Assembly: GCA_003326205.1 (NCBI GenBank)
Contig: LWTK01000094.1
Coordinates: forward strand, 124,001-188,000
Source: Nostoc sp. ATCC 43529
Lineage (GTDB): Bacteria; Cyanobacteriota; Cyanobacteriia; Cyanobacteriales; Nostocaceae
Direction of reading: 5' to 3'
Length of the DNA: 64,000 nt
Of the stretch, positions 16,453 through 26,296 are shown piece after piece. The first letter of the stretch is position 1. Each line of letters starts with the position of its first letter. The notes beneath the pieces were generated by a model. The model was not told where the DNA came from. It did not search any database and was given only the letters and a program-made list of their open reading frames with translations. The translations under genes were made by a program, and so were the position numbers.

Positions 16453-17385
16453 TTAGCGAGACTGCTGGAATTTATTGCGTAAATATATTGCTGTTGAATT
16501 CATCAAAAGCAGCACGATCATCAAAACGATAATGCCAGCAGCAGCATTCTGATGGAAATCTGTTTGGGGGCGAGAAACCCAGTCAAAAATTTGAATTGGT
16601 AGTGCTGTGAAAGAACTTTGTAAACCTTTCAAAGAAAGCTCAGGCAAGAAAGTAATGAAGCCAACAGCCCCAATTACAATCAAGGGAGCTGTTTCGCCGA
16701 TCGCTCTTGAAAGTGCCAAAATTGTACCAGTCAAGATACCTGGCAAAGCAATAGGAAAAATTTGTTCTCTGATGATTTGCCACCTATTCGCACCAAGGGC
16801 AAAACCCGCTTGCCGCAAGCTATCAGGAACAGCACGTAACGCTTCACGAGTAGTAATAATGATGATTGGTAAAATCAATAAACTCAAGGTTAAAGCACCA
16901 GCTAATACGCTGCGTCCTTGAGTAATTGGTTGCATTACCCGCACAAAAATTTGCAAACCTAGCAAGCCATAAATAATAGATGGTACTGCGGCTAAATTTG
17001 CAATGTTGATTTCAATTAACTGAGTAAACCAGTTATCTTCGGCATACTCTTCTAAGAAAATGCCTGCGCCTACTCCTAAGGGAAAGGAGATTAAAGCGGT
17101 TATTACCAATAGCCAAATAGTACCAACTAAGGGAGCTAGTATCCCTGAAGATGAGGCACGACGAGAGGAAAAACTGGTCAGAAAAGACCAATTCAAACGC
17201 CCAAGACCGTCAACTAAAATATCAATTAGCAAAATAGCTAACACCACCAACCCAAATATAGTTGCAACCCAAGTAGCGATCGTAAAAATTTTGTCGAGGT
17301 TGTAACGCTTATCGATTGATAGATCGAAGTTACGATTTGCACCAGAGTCAAACGCATTTTTAGATTGAATATTACTTTTTGTCAT
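16453..17385 (-). CDS. pstA: Phosphate ABC transporter permease PstA
   Basis: A 310-residue membrane permease with six predicted transmembrane helices. The cytoplasmic EAA-type loop [26 protein letters not shown] and [19 protein letters not shown] mark PstA. The segment [23 protein letters not shown] is the typical PstA periplasmic loop. It overlaps pstC by 4 nt (ATGA-type) and abuts pstB. Together with PstC it forms the channel for phosphate delivered by PstS. Confidence 0.95.
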   Translation of the reverse strand: MTKSNIQSKNAFDSGANRNFDLSIDKRYNLDKIFTIATWVATIFGLVVLAILLIDILVDGLGRLNWSFLTSFSSRRASSSGILAPLVGTIWLLVITALISFPLGVGAGIFLEEYAEDNWFTQLIEINIANLAAVPSIIYGLLGLQIFVRVMQPITQGRSVLAGALTLSLLILPIIIITTREALRAVPDSLRQAGFALGANRWQIIREQIFPIALPGILTGTILALSRAIGETAPLIVIGAVGFITFLPELSLKGLQSSFTALPIQIFDWVSRPQTDFHQNAAAGIIVLMIVLLLMNSTAIYLRNKFQQSR

Positions 17386-18323
17386 TCGTATTTCTCCCGG
17401 AAGCGGCGAACAAACCAGTAACTAAAAATATTCAGAGCTAAGGTTATGAGAAATAATGTCATACCCACTGAAAAAATAGTTTTATATGCCAGTGAACCCG
17501 CTGGTGTATCTCCTTTACTGACTTGGACAATGTATGCTGTCATTGTCTGAATTGGTACTAGCGGATTGAAGCCCAACTGAGGATTTTGGCCAGCCGCTAT
17601 GGTAACAATCATTGTTTCACCAATGGCACGGGAAATCGCCAATATGAAAGAAGCTACTATCCCAGATAAAGCTGCTGGTAATACTACTGAAATGATTGTT
17701 TCCCGCTTCGTTGAACCCAATGCATAAGCACCTTCCCGCAAACTACGCGGAACAGAATAAAGAGCATCTTCACTTAAAGAAGCTACTAGAGGAATAATTG
17801 AAATTCCCAATACTAAACCCGCACTCAAAGCATTAAATCCCTGTATTCCAGGGATGAATTTTTGCAGGAAGGGTGTAACTGTCAACAATGCAAAGTAACC
17901 AAAAACAACAGTAGGCACCCCTGCCAAAATTTCTAAAGCTGGCTTTAGCCATTTACGAAGCTTAGGTGGAGCATACTCACTCAAGCAGATAGCTGCTAGT
18001 AATCCCAGTGGTAACGCTACTACGATCGCAATTATAGATATCAACAAAGTGGCGCTAATTAGCACCATGATTCCAAATTGCTTATTGGCAAACAATGGTG
18101 TCCATTGGGTATCTGTTAAAAACCGCCAGATGGAAACTTCTTGAAAAAATGATACTGTCTCAAAAATTAATGTTAAAACAATACCGATGGTTGTTGCTAC
18201 AGAGACAAACGCAAACAAGGCAAACAAACTTTTGACGCCAAATTCAATTCGCTTACTTAAAGCCCGATTGGGCTGCCATAAGTTGGAATTACTTGGTTGA
18301 TTAGATAATGGATTGGAAGTCAT
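17382..18323 (-). CDS. pstC: Phosphate ABC transporter permease PstC
   Basis: A 313-residue inner-membrane permease and partner of PstA. The conserved coupling loop is [27 protein letters not shown], and [20 protein letters not shown] is diagnostic of PstC. The N-terminal ~30 residues are polar and cytoplasmic. It follows pstS by about 190 bp on the same strand, and this gap is AT-rich, allowing differential expression of the binding protein. Its stop overlaps the pstA start by 4 nt. Confidence 0.95.
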   Translation of the reverse strand: MTSNPLSNQPSNSNLWQPNRALSKRIEFGVKSLFALFAFVSVATTIGIVLTLIFETVSFFQEVSIWRFLTDTQWTPLFANKQFGIMVLISATLLISIIAIVVALPLGLLAAICLSEYAPPKLRKWLKPALEILAGVPTVVFGYFALLTVTPFLQKFIPGIQGFNALSAGLVLGISIIPLVASLSEDALYSVPRSLREGAYALGSTKRETIISVVLPAALSGIVASFILAISRAIGETMIVTIAAGQNPQLGFNPLVPIQTMTAYIVQVSKGDTPAGSLAYKTIFSVGMTLFLITLALNIFSYWFVRRFREKYE

Positions 18324-18509
18324 TCGGGGACAACCTCATAAATTCAAACTTCCTTTTTGGAAAAATTGCCCTTTAGCTGGAAATTTAGCTCAACTTTCAA
18401 TACAAGTAAGGCTGAAATCTATTTTGCTTACTCTGAATGTTAAGTATAAATATTTCCAGCTACCAGGGCTGAGTTTTAAATTTTGGTCTAGAAAGTCACA
18501 GACTAACTA

Positions 18510-19586
18510 TTACTTTTCTTTTTTGAGAAGCTCTTTAAGGGTGACACCCACTTGAGAACCCTTACCCTCAAAAACCGAGCCTACTGTTCCCTTGTTGAAG
18601 CGTGCTTGAACTTCAGGGAGTAGGTCGCTAGGTAAGGGCACATAGCCCACTTCTGTAACTAGCTTTTGGTTAGCTGGAGCGTAAGTGAAATCAACAAAGG
18701 CCTTGACATCAGGACGCGTCGCCACAGTTTTTTTGACATAGATAAATTCTGGGCGAGAAAGCGGCTGATAAGTACCATCACCGATAGTTTGAGGGCTGGG
18801 TTGAACGCAGCCTTTACCATTATCAATGGCAACCAGCTTTAATTTGTCTTTGTTGTTTTCGTAATAGGCATAGCCAAAGAAGCCTAAACCGCCTTTGTCA
18901 GCGCTTACACCTTGTACTAGAGTATTGTCATCTTCACTAGCAGTGTAGTCTCCGCGGCTTTCCCCTTCTTTACCTACAATTGCTTGGGTGAAATAGTCGT
19001 AAGTACCGGAATCAGTTCCAGGACCATACAAACTGATTTTTTCAGCAGGGAATTTCGGATTAATCTGGTTCCATTGGGTGACTTTGCCTTGAGCGCCGGT
19101 TTCCCACATTTTCTTGAGTTCATCAACTTTGAGGCACTCAACAAAGTTATTTTGGGGGCTAACCACTACTGAGAGACCATCGTAAGCAATGGGCAGTTCA
19201 ATGTACTCGATATTGCCTTTTTTACAGAGTTCTACTTCCTCTGGTTTAATTGGGCGGGAAGCATTAGAAATATCAGTTTCACCCGCGCAAAACTTTTTGA
19301 AACCGCCACCTGTACCAGAAGAAGCGACAGTTACTTTGACACCAGGATTCGCCTTTTGAAACTCTTCTGCCATCGCCTCAGAAATAGGATAGACGGTACT
19401 AGAACCATCCACCCTGACTGTTCCAGATAAATTCGATCCGGTTGCTGTATTGGTGGCTGGGGTAGCACCGCCTTCAGCTGCTGGGCTAGGGTTGTTAGAA
19501 GCCTGATTGTTTTCGCCGCCGCAAGAGCTAACACCAATTGCCAAAGCAACTAGGGGAGCAACCAACCGCACCTTTGAAGAGAACAT
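18510..19586 (-). CDS. pstS: Phosphate-binding lipoprotein PstS
   Basis: A 358-residue periplasmic phosphate receptor. It has a lipoprotein signal peptide with lipobox GVSSC at about residues 18-22, then a Ser/Thr/Asn/Gly-rich linker. The mature domain begins [23 protein letters not shown]. Phosphate-contacting segments [32 protein letters not shown] and [12 protein letters not shown] are intact. PstS of this cyanobacterial clade commonly has a [19 protein letters not shown] stretch, as here. It is the first gene of pstSCAB, with a candidate Pho box upstream. Confidence 0.95.
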   Translation of the reverse strand: MFSSKVRLVAPLVALAIGVSSCGGENNQASNNPSPAAEGGATPATNTATGSNLSGTVRVDGSSTVYPISEAMAEEFQKANPGVKVTVASSGTGGGFKKFCAGETDISNASRPIKPEEVELCKKGNIEYIELPIAYDGLSVVVSPQNNFVECLKVDELKKMWETGAQGKVTQWNQINPKFPAEKISLYGPGTDSGTYDYFTQAIVGKEGESRGDYTASEDDNTLVQGVSADKGGLGFFGYAYYENNKDKLKLVAIDNGKGCVQPSPQTIGDGTYQPLSRPEFIYVKKTVATRPDVKAFVDFTYAPANQKLVTEVGYVPLPSDLLPEVQARFNKGTVGSVFEGKGSQVGVTLKELLKKEK

Positions 19587-19634
19587 AAGGATCTTTATAG
19601 ATGATGCTATGGATTAACAGTATGAACATTAGCA

Positions 19635-19669
19635 TTTAAGAGTGACAGAAAAGTTAACAACCGGTTAAG
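19635..19669 (-). promoter_or_regulatory. Candidate Pho (SphR) box upstream of pstS
   Basis: On the minus strand CTTAACC, GTTAACTT and CTTAAA occur in order, about 50-85 bp before the pstS ATG. The first two are 11 bp apart, matching the tandem PyTTAAPyPy pattern of cyanobacterial Pho boxes; the third is 18 bp further. Assignment rests on motif and context only. The rest of 19587-20051 is AT-rich with no ORF. Confidence 0.45.
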
Positions 19670-20051
19670 TCAATCCTAATACATACTCAAAAACACTAAA
19701 AATTCAAGTCAGTAAAGGCACATTTTACTTTCGGTAATAATATAAAACTTGATTTAAATTATACTACTATCTTCGAGAAAATAAATTAAATACAGATAAT
19801 TTGGGTAAGCTAAAAATATTTTTTGAAATCTGCACATTATTTAAATTAAATTATGGCTAGATATTAGCAATCAAATATCAATCACAGTACAGGTTTAAGT
19901 TTAGGTATTCTACTGAGAGATTAGAACCCCTACATACTATTTTGGTTCTGCAAAGGTCTACAGCCAAAGCTAAAGTGGGAAAGTTCATATATTAATGTTT
20001 ATACTGGTTGCTATTGGTTTTCCCTTTTGCCTTTCCTTGGTTGCCTGATAA

Positions 20052-20639
20052 ATGTTTGCTGCTTCCAACCAATTACTATGGTCTATGATTGGCTTACTCC
20101 TGACAATGGGTGGCACCTTCCTAGAAGCCTATGGCATCACTTCACCTTGGAGTTGGAGTCAGCACGGAATTCAGACTTTTTCTTTAGGTGTAACTTTTCA
20201 AGTTGGTGCAGTACTCCTCGTAGGCTGTTTGGGGGGTAAAAATGCCGGTGCGCTCTCGCAAATTGCCTACTTAGTCATGGGGTTAACTTTATTGCCAGTA
20301 TTTGCCGATGGTGGTGGTATTGGTTATGTTAAGCTATCTCAGTTTGGCTATTTGCTAGGTTTTATTCCTGGAGCTTGGATTTGTGGTTTGTTTGCCTTTA
20401 AAGCTAGACCACGACTAGAAACCCTGGCTTTTAGTTGCATCTGTGGGTTGTTAACTCTCCACCTATGCGGTATTAGTTATTTGATTATTAGCTATCTTTT
20501 TCAGTGGAAAGGCACAGAAAATCTACCTTTAATGCAAGCAATTCTCAGATATTCTTGGTTTGTACTCCCAGGTCAACTAACTGTAGTGTGTGCCGTCACT
20601 GTAATAGCATATGTATTGCGTCACTTAATGTTTTATTAG
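20052..20639 (+). CDS. bioY: Biotin transporter BioY (ECF S component)
   Basis: A 195-residue, highly hydrophobic protein with about six transmembrane helices. It has the BioY-type segments TFQVGAVLLVGCLGGKNAGALSQIAYLVMGLTLLPVFADGGG and FGYLLGFIPGAWICG. BioY binds biotin with high affinity and usually works with the shared ECF module. No ecfA or ecfT lies nearby, so it uses a distant module or acts alone. The stop codon lies inside a (TAGTCAT)n repeat array. The next gene, lspA, follows on the same strand 67 bp later. Confidence 0.85.
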   Translation: MFAASNQLLWSMIGLLLTMGGTFLEAYGITSPWSWSQHGIQTFSLGVTFQVGAVLLVGCLGGKNAGALSQIAYLVMGLTLLPVFADGGGIGYVKLSQFGYLLGFIPGAWICGLFAFKARPRLETLAFSCICGLLTLHLCGISYLIISYLFQWKGTENLPLMQAILRYSWFVLPGQLTVVCAVTVIAYVLRHLMFY

Positions 20640-20669
20640 TCATTAGTCATTAGTCATTAGTCATTAGTC
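20637..20669. repeat. (TAGTCAT)n heptamer array overlapping the bioY stop
   Basis: Four and a half copies of TAGTCAT run directly from the TAG stop of bioY. Heptamer short tandem repeats of this type (STRR) are typical of heterocystous cyanobacteria; related arrays occur elsewhere in this window (27.2, 38.5, 59.8 kb). Confidence 0.8.
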
Positions 20670-20706
20670 CTTTTTTCAATGCCCCATGCCCCATGCCTAA
20701 TTTGCC

Positions 20707-21183
20707 ATGCGTTTAAAAAATCGCCTTTTCTGGATTTCTGCCTTCATAGCTTTTTTCTTAGACCAAATAACAAAATACTGGGTGGTGCAAACCTTCAGTT
20801 TGGAGCAAACAGTACCACTTTTACCTGGGATATTTCACTTGACTTACGTCACTAATACTGGTGCGGCTTTTAGTCTGTTAAGCGGGAAAGTAGAATGGTT
20901 GCGCTGGTTATCTTTAGGAGTAAGTTTAGTATTAATAGGACTGGCGTTGTTTGGCCCGACGTTAAATCTGTGGGATCAGCTAGGCTATGGCTTGATTTTA
21001 GGTGGAGCTATGGGCAATGGCATCGATCGCTTTGTTTTAGGCTATGTCGTTGATTTTCTAGATTTTCGCCTAATTAACTTTGCTGTATTTAATGTGGCAG
21101 ATTCATTTATTAGTATCGGTATCGTTTGTCTGCTAATTGCTTCCTTACAAAAAACACCAACTTCAACTGGCAGACCCGATTAA
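20707..21183 (+). CDS. lspA: Lipoprotein signal peptidase II
   Basis: A 158-residue membrane aspartyl protease that removes signal peptides from prolipoproteins. It has four transmembrane segments and the family motifs DQITKYWV, VTNTGAAFSLL, GGAMGNGIDRFVLGYVVDF and FAVFNVADSFISIG; the two catalytic aspartates lie in the last two motifs. Length is normal. Potential substrates in this window include PstS. Confidence 0.95.
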   Translation: MRLKNRLFWISAFIAFFLDQITKYWVVQTFSLEQTVPLLPGIFHLTYVTNTGAAFSLLSGKVEWLRWLSLGVSLVLIGLALFGPTLNLWDQLGYGLILGGAMGNGIDRFVLGYVVDFLDFRLINFAVFNVADSFISIGIVCLLIASLQKTPTSTGRPD

Positions 21184-21190
21184 ATTATGA

Positions 21191-21215
21191 AGCCTGGGAT
21201 GATTCATCCCAGGCT
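21191..21215 (+). terminator. Strong hairpin after lspA
   Basis: AGCCTGGGATGA and TCATCCCAGGCT are perfect 12-bp arms separated by a single base, 7 bp after the lspA stop. There is no T-run, so it may act as a terminator with low efficiency or protect the 3' end. Confidence 0.5.
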
Positions 21216-21291
21216 ATTAATCGTTCAAACCCTTTCTCAGTCATATATGCGAAAACTTGATTTTTGGGTTTGAGTTATTTAGTTTCATAAA

Positions 21292-21318
21292 TTACACCAG
21301 TTACTACAACTGGTGTAA
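21292..21318 (-). terminator. Hairpin downstream of the secreted Ser/Thr/Pro-rich gene
   Basis: TTACACCAGTT and AACTGGTGTAA form perfect 11-bp arms with a 5-nt loop, 54 bp past the end of the minus-strand gene. On that strand TTTATG follows, a weak U-tract. Confidence 0.45.
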
Positions 21319-21371
21319 GATATCAAGACCTACAGCGATCGCTAACGGCAAATCAGTATGCAGATCTAAAT

Positions 21372-22019
21372 TTAGTTACCTGTGCCAGGAGTATTGGGCG
21401 AGGTAGAACCTGGAACTGAACTAGGAGAGCTAGGAGTTGGTTCAGAAGCGCCATCAGAAGGAGTGCTACTTCCTGGTGTTGGAGCTACATTGCTAGGAGT
21501 GCCAGAGTCAGAAGGGGTACCACTTCCTGGTATTGGAGTTATATTGCTAGGAGTGCCAGACTCAGAAGGAGTATTGCTAGGAGCGCCATCAGAAGGGATA
21601 GTACTTCCTGGTGCTGGAGTTATATTGCTAGGAGCGCCAGAGTCGGAAGGGGTGGCTCCTGGTGCTGGAGTTGTAGTGGTGTCATCAGGAGTGCCAGAAC
21701 CGGATGGAGTGACGTTTCCTGGTGTGGTTGTGCTATCGGGAGTGGTGGTTTCCGATGGCGTGGTTTCTGCTGGAACTGTAGTGCTACCAGGAGCAGTAGG
21801 CGTGACTGCCGTACCACCGCTACAGCGGGAGTTAAGGGGGAAATACTCGCACAGAATTTTCATACCTTCTGGCGACATTTTGATTTCCGTTGGTGAACTA
21901 GTGGAGGAGTCGCTACTGGATTGGGCTATGGGGGATTTACTGGATTCAGCTACAGCAATATTAGTGGAAAGTGCCAAAGATAGAGCTGTACCAATCAGGG
22001 TCAGAGATTTTCCCATCAT
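21372..22019 (-). CDS. Secreted protein with Ser/Thr/Pro/Gly-rich low-complexity tail
   Basis: A 215-residue protein. It has a cleavable signal peptide (SLTLIGTALSLALSTNIAVAES) and a short conserved-looking block KMSPEGMKILCEYFPLNSRCSGG with two cysteines. About 140 residues of repeats of the type GTPSDSGTPSNVAPTPGS make up the tail. The Cys block is probably the functional core and the tail a flexible, possibly glycosylated, extracellular linker. The tail's repeat DNA produces a long antisense ORF (21382-22056 +), which is a shadow. Function unknown. Confidence 0.65.
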   Translation of the reverse strand: MMGKSLTLIGTALSLALSTNIAVAESSKSPIAQSSSDSSTSSPTEIKMSPEGMKILCEYFPLNSRCSGGTAVTPTAPGSTTVPAETTPSETTTPDSTTTPGNVTPSGSGTPDDTTTTPAPGATPSDSGAPSNITPAPGSTIPSDGAPSNTPSESGTPSNITPIPGSGTPSDSGTPSNVAPTPGSSTPSDGASEPTPSSPSSVPGSTSPNTPGTGN

Positions 22020-22448
22020 TCTGAAATTAACCTCAACGGAACACTCGCACTATTAAAACAGACAATAAGATTTAGAAAATCTTCCTAAAAGAGGATATTT
22101 AGGTTTGTTGCAAAATATGTTGATATGTAAAACTAGTAAAAATTAAATCTGTTGTTTATCAATGTTTTGTGCCTATGAATACAAGTTTATGAATAGTATT
22201 TATAGTTATTGAGCAGAGAAACCTATATCCAATAACCACTTGAAATTTGATAAGCAAAATCCTCTATTAGCAAAAAAGCAATAAAAAGCACAAGTTATTG
22301 TTAGTTATGAAATGTATTGAGGTATAAAATGAATCTAAAAACTCATCTAGCCAATTTATTCTTTGGCTTATGAGTAAAATGATGGAAGATTAACATCTAA
22401 GTTGTAGTTCGTCCGATTCTTCACTAAAAAGTGTGATGTAAATAGCCG
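22020..22448. other. AT-rich intergenic region before the FHA-PBP gene
   Basis: About 430 bp between divergent genes. It is AT-rich, with no ORF, palindrome or repeat of note; it should contain the promoters of both flanking genes. Confidence 0.5.
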
Positions 22449-24719
22449 ATGAGTTCTCCCCAGCCCCCTCACAAGCCACAAACGTTATTAGGTCAACTGA
22501 CTCAAGCAGTACATACAATTCAAGCTAGGGTTGATTTTTCCAAATTGGCGCTCAAGCCGAATGCCAAAGTGCCGGAACTTTGGGTGCAGGATGCGGGGGC
22601 GGATAAAGCAGAGGTATATCCACTGTTGGGCGATCGCTATGTTCTCGGTCGTAGCTCCAAATCCTGCGATATTGTCATTCGTAACCCTGTTGTCAGCCAA
22701 ATTCACCTATCGCTATCGCGCAATTCCACTCAGCGCACACCAGTTTTCGTCATCAAAGACGAAAATTCCACCAATGGCATCTATCGTGGTAAGCGCCGTG
22801 TCAATTCCCTGGAATTGCGTCATGGCGATATTCTTACCTTGGGGCCACCAGAACTCGCCGCTTCTGTAAGATTGCAATACGTCGATCCGCCACCTTGGTA
22901 TATCAAAGCTGCAACTTGGACGGGTTATGGCATCGGCGGTGTCAGTGCCCTGTTCGCTTTGGTGATTGGCGTCGAATGGCTAAAATTTTCAGTCAGACCC
23001 CTACCCACAACTACACGCGCCCCAGTGGTTGTTTATGCCCGTGATGGGAGTACCCCCCTGAGAGAACCTCGGACTACCTCTCACGTGGATATGAAGCGAT
23101 TAGACGAATTTGGCCCTTATTTGCCTGCTGCCGTGGTTGCTTCCGAAGATAGCCGTTATTATTGGCATTTTGGGGTTGACCCGTTGGGAATTTTGCGAGC
23201 CGTATTGATTAATAGCCGCAGCGGAGATGTCCAACAAGGAGCCAGCACCGTTACCCAGCAAGTCGCCCGCAGCTTGTTCCGCGATTATGTAGGCAGACAG
23301 GACACCTTGGGACGTAAATTGCGGGAGGCAATTGTCGCCCTGAAGCTAGAAACCTTTTACAGCAAAGATGAAATTTTGCTGATGTACTTAAATCGTGTTT
23401 TTTTGGGTGGGGACACCTCTGGATTTGAAGATGCAGCCAAGTATTACTTTGAAAAGCCAGCTAAAGATTTAAGTCTGTCGGAAGCTGCAACATTGGTAGG
23501 AATTTTACCAGCCCCCAACGCTTTCGATTTTTGTGGGGATGGGCCAAATAAGCTAGAAACTGCGGAATACAGGAATCGTGTGATTAAGCGGCTGCTGGAG
23601 ATGGGCAAAATCAAAGCAGAAGACGCTAATCGAGCCAGACGCTCGACTGTTCAAGTTAGTCCAAAAGTTTGCGAACAGCAAGCCAAAACCATTGCTCCTT
23701 ACTTTTACAATTACGTTTTCTCAGAGTTGGAATCAATCCTGGGGGAGGGAGCAGCAAGAGAAGGCAACTATATTATTGAAACCAAACTCGATCCAGCCAT
23801 CCAAAACCAAGCAGAAGCCGCATTGCGTAATTCAGTAAATAGCGCTGGTGCAAGTTTTAACTTTTCTCAAGGGGCAGTGGTTACCCTTGACTCCAGTACC
23901 GGTAGTATCCTGGCAATGGTAGGGGGAACTGATTACAAAAAAAGTCAGTTTAATCGGGCAACCCAAGCTAAAAGACAACCAGGTTCGACCTTTAAAATTT
24001 TTGCTTACACCGCCGCTATTCAACAGGGAATTCCAGAATCAAAAAGTTATTCTTGCGCTCCTTTAACTTGGCAAGGCTTCACTTACAAACCCTGTCGTGC
24101 TGGTGCAGACACGAGTTTAGATATTGCCACTGGGCTAGCTCTTTCGGAAAATCCCATCGCTTTGCGAGTTGCTAGAGAAGTTGGCTTGGATAAAGTAGTT
24201 TCTATGGCCCAACGTTTGGGGGTAAAGTCCTCCCTCGATCCGGTTCCTGGGTTGGTGCTGGGTCAAAGTGTAGTTAATGTTTTGGAAATGACTGGTGCTT
24301 TTGGTGCCATTGGCAATCGCGGTGTATGGAATCCTCCTCATGCCATTAGTCGTATTTTAGATAGTGGTGATTGCCGCGATCGCAACGATTTAAAAACTTG
24401 CCGTGTCATCTACTCCTTCGACCAAGATCCAGACGCCAACAAAAGAGTTTTGCCAAATGGTGTCGCCGATGAAATGACCAGTTTAATGCGCGGTGTAGTC
24501 ACCAGAGGTACTGGTCGTGGTGCCTCCATTGGATTGGGAGAAGGTGGTAAAACAGGCACCACTGATAAAAACGTTGACTTATGGTTTATAGGTTTTATTC
24601 CCAGTCGGCGGCTTGTAACTGGTGTTTGGCTGGGAAACGACAATAATTCCCCCACATCTGGTAGCAGCGCTCAAGCAGCTCAGTTATGGGGAAATTATAT
24701 GCGCCGGATTACAAGGTAA
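22449..24719 (+). CDS. Class A penicillin-binding protein with N-terminal FHA domain
   Basis: A 756-residue bifunctional peptidoglycan synthase fused to a cytoplasmic FHA domain. Residues about 50-125 form the FHA domain (YVLGRSSKSCDIVIRNPVVSQIHLSLS, KDENSTNGIYRGKRR). One transmembrane helix lies at about 155-178. The GT51 transglycosylase follows, with catalytic EDSRYYWHFGVDPLG and GASTVTQQVARSLF. The transpeptidase has RQPGSTFKIFAY (SxxK), SEN (SxN) and GKTGTTD (KTG), all intact. FHA domains bind phosphothreonine, so Ser/Thr kinase signalling may control cell wall synthesis here. The gene stands alone; a simple-repeat array follows. Confidence 0.93.
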   Translation: MSSPQPPHKPQTLLGQLTQAVHTIQARVDFSKLALKPNAKVPELWVQDAGADKAEVYPLLGDRYVLGRSSKSCDIVIRNPVVSQIHLSLSRNSTQRTPVFVIKDENSTNGIYRGKRRVNSLELRHGDILTLGPPELAASVRLQYVDPPPWYIKAATWTGYGIGGVSALFALVIGVEWLKFSVRPLPTTTRAPVVVYARDGSTPLREPRTTSHVDMKRLDEFGPYLPAAVVASEDSRYYWHFGVDPLGILRAVLINSRSGDVQQGASTVTQQVARSLFRDYVGRQDTLGRKLREAIVALKLETFYSKDEILLMYLNRVFLGGDTSGFEDAAKYYFEKPAKDLSLSEAATLVGILPAPNAFDFCGDGPNKLETAEYRNRVIKRLLEMGKIKAEDANRARRSTVQVSPKVCEQQAKTIAPYFYNYVFSELESILGEGAAREGNYIIETKLDPAIQNQAEAALRNSVNSAGASFNFSQGAVVTLDSSTGSILAMVGGTDYKKSQFNRATQAKRQPGSTFKIFAYTAAIQQGIPESKSYSCAPLTWQGFTYKPCRAGADTSLDIATGLALSENPIALRVAREVGLDKVVSMAQRLGVKSSLDPVPGLVLGQSVVNVLEMTGAFGAIGNRGVWNPPHAISRILDSGDCRDRNDLKTCRVIYSFDQDPDANKRVLPNGVADEMTSLMRGVVTRGTGRGASIGLGEGGKTGTTDKNVDLWFIGFIPSRRLVTGVWLGNDNNSPTSGSSAQAAQLWGNYMRRITR

Positions 24720-24840
24720 GGGTTAAGAGTTAGGTGTTAAAAGTTAAGAGTTAAGAGTTAGGAGTTAGGAGTTAAAAGTTAAGAGTTAAGAATTTCTCAT
24801 AACTTCTAACTCCTCACTCCTCACTCCTCACTCTTCACTC
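24720..24840. repeat. Heptamer-type TTAAGAG / CTCCTCA repeat tract
   Basis: Variants of GAGTTAAGAGTTA and GGAGTTAGGAGTTA run for 60 bp, followed by CACTCCTCACTCCTCA. The two halves are partly complementary and could fold into a long hairpin between the convergent PBP and DUF4335 genes, possibly serving as a bidirectional terminator. Confidence 0.6.
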
Positions 24841-24844
24841 ACTA

Positions 24845-26296
24845 TTACTGATATCCCTGCCAAGGACTGATTTCCAATTTGCCACTAGGTTTGAATATCA
24901 CTTGAAAGTGGGCAAGAGGTTCTTTGTTATTCGGGGGTGCTGCATTAGAGCCATAGATAGCGTTAAACATCTGCGGAAGCGGTGTTTCGCGGAAATAGTC
25001 AAAGGCTACTTGGTTGAGTGGTTCATAGTCAGCAATTACACCGTCTTTGTTGACCGCTACCCGATATTTTAAATCTCGTGTAAATGTGGGCTTGCCACTC
25101 CAAGCTTGGCGGACTGTACTATAAAGTTTTTGATTTAAACCTTTGACTATATTAGAGTCACTAATTTTTGTACCTACCACCTCTGGCGTTCTAGCATATC
25201 CGCGCCAAGGGCTGACTTGTAGCACACCACCTGTAGTAAATACTACCCGGAATTGGGCGATCGGTTCATTGGAAATGGGAGCGCGGTTAGCAGGATTGTA
25301 AAGTAAGTTAGGTAGAGGAGTTTGCTCTATTCCTTGATTTGCTTCTTGATTTACCGCTTTATAACCAACGATCGCTCCATCCGCAGCTACACCTAAGCGA
25401 TAGATCAAATCCTGTTGCAATCCTGAGCGATTAGTCCAAGCTGGATGAATTTGATTATACACTTGGCGATTTAAGGCACGCAGTTGAGATGGATCGGTAA
25501 TTTCCGAAACTGTATTTAAAAGTGCTTCTAAATCTTTAACTTCTGGCTTGGTAGTAGTTGTAGCTGTTGGTGTAGGAGTTGCAGCAGCTATGGGCGTCGC
25601 AGCCGACGTGGGAGTTGGATCTGCTGATGCTGAAGGGGTGAGGTTTTTCGTTGTCGAGGTAGTTTGCCCATCTGGCTGAGGCTGTGGTGGACGGATTTGC
25701 GGAGGTGGAATCAAGTTAAAAGCGATCGCTGCTACTGCTAAACTTGATACTCCCACAGCAGCTGGAACTGCCTGCTTGATTAAAGCTTGACTAGCACCAC
25801 CATAGCGTCTGGTAACTGGCTGTAATTCTAGGGAAAGTTCTGGTAAAGTTTGGCTATCAGCAAAAAACTGATCTACTGCTTCTACCAAATCAAACAACTG
25901 CACCGTACTCAAGTCTATTTCAATTGGCGGGCGTTTAGCATGGCTTGGTTGAGACTCGAAACCCTCTGGTGCGCCTTCTGAATGTACAATTAACCGATGT
26001 CGGTTGCTGTCTATTTTTTGAAACTCTACTAACTCTGACTCATGATTGTGGGCTTGGGGATTAGGTACATTACTTAAAAATTCTTGGGCATAGCCACTAA
26101 CTGCCCTCACCAAACTTTCAAAAAACTCCCGCCCTCCAGTTAGAGGTTGATTATATCCAGATAAATAACATTCGGCATTTACCAATATAGATAATTCTGG
26201 GCGTAGTTCTTGGAAGTGTGCAGCCCTAGTGACATCACTTAACCCTTCTAAAAGCAGTGTACAATTAGGCAAACTGTACTTACGTTGAATATTCAT
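24845..26296 (-). CDS. DUF4335-type cyanobacterial protein
   Basis: A 483-residue protein. The N-terminal ~180 residues read as a DUF4335-like domain (KYSLPNCTLLLEGLSD, LRPELSILVNAECYLSG, VQLFDLVEAVDQFFADSQTLPELSLELQPV). A hydrophobic segment at about 190-205 (AVPAAVGVSSLAVAAIAFNLIP) is a likely membrane anchor. A Thr/Pro/Ala-rich linker leads to two homologous C-terminal repeats of about 110 residues, each ending in a xxLxISPWxGY sequence. The 4-nt overlap with the upstream DUF3038 gene indicates an operon. The pair is confined to cyanobacteria as far as I know, and no function is established. Confidence 0.8.
   Translation of the reverse strand: MNIQRKYSLPNCTLLLEGLSDVTRAAHFQELRPELSILVNAECYLSGYNQPLTGGREFFESLVRAVSGYAQEFLSNVPNPQAHNHESELVEFQKIDSNRHRLIVHSEGAPEGFESQPSHAKRPPIEIDLSTVQLFDLVEAVDQFFADSQTLPELSLELQPVTRRYGGASQALIKQAVPAAVGVSSLAVAAIAFNLIPPPQIRPPQPQPDGQTTSTTKNLTPSASADPTPTSAATPIAAATPTPTATTTTKPEVKDLEALLNTVSEITDPSQLRALNRQVYNQIHPAWTNRSGLQQDLIYRLGVAADGAIVGYKAVNQEANQGIEQTPLPNLLYNPANRAPISNEPIAQFRVVFTTGGVLQVSPWRGYARTPEVVGTKISDSNIVKGLNQKLYSTVRQAWSGKPTFTRDLKYRVAVNKDGVIADYEPLNQVAFDYFRETPLPQMFNAIYGSNAAPPNNKEPLAHFQVIFKPSGKLEISPWQGYQ

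Noticed and set aside
21382-22056. 224-codon plus-strand ORF opposite the secreted Ser/Thr/Pro-rich gene
   Set aside because: Its sequence is the antisense of the low-complexity tail; only the minus-strand frame has a signal peptide and a cysteine block.
24780-24840. CACTCCTCACTCCTCAC tract, considered as the small RNA Yfr1
   Set aside because: Yfr1 has a single CUCCUCACAC motif between two stems; here the motif is part of a simple heptamer repeat with no such stems.
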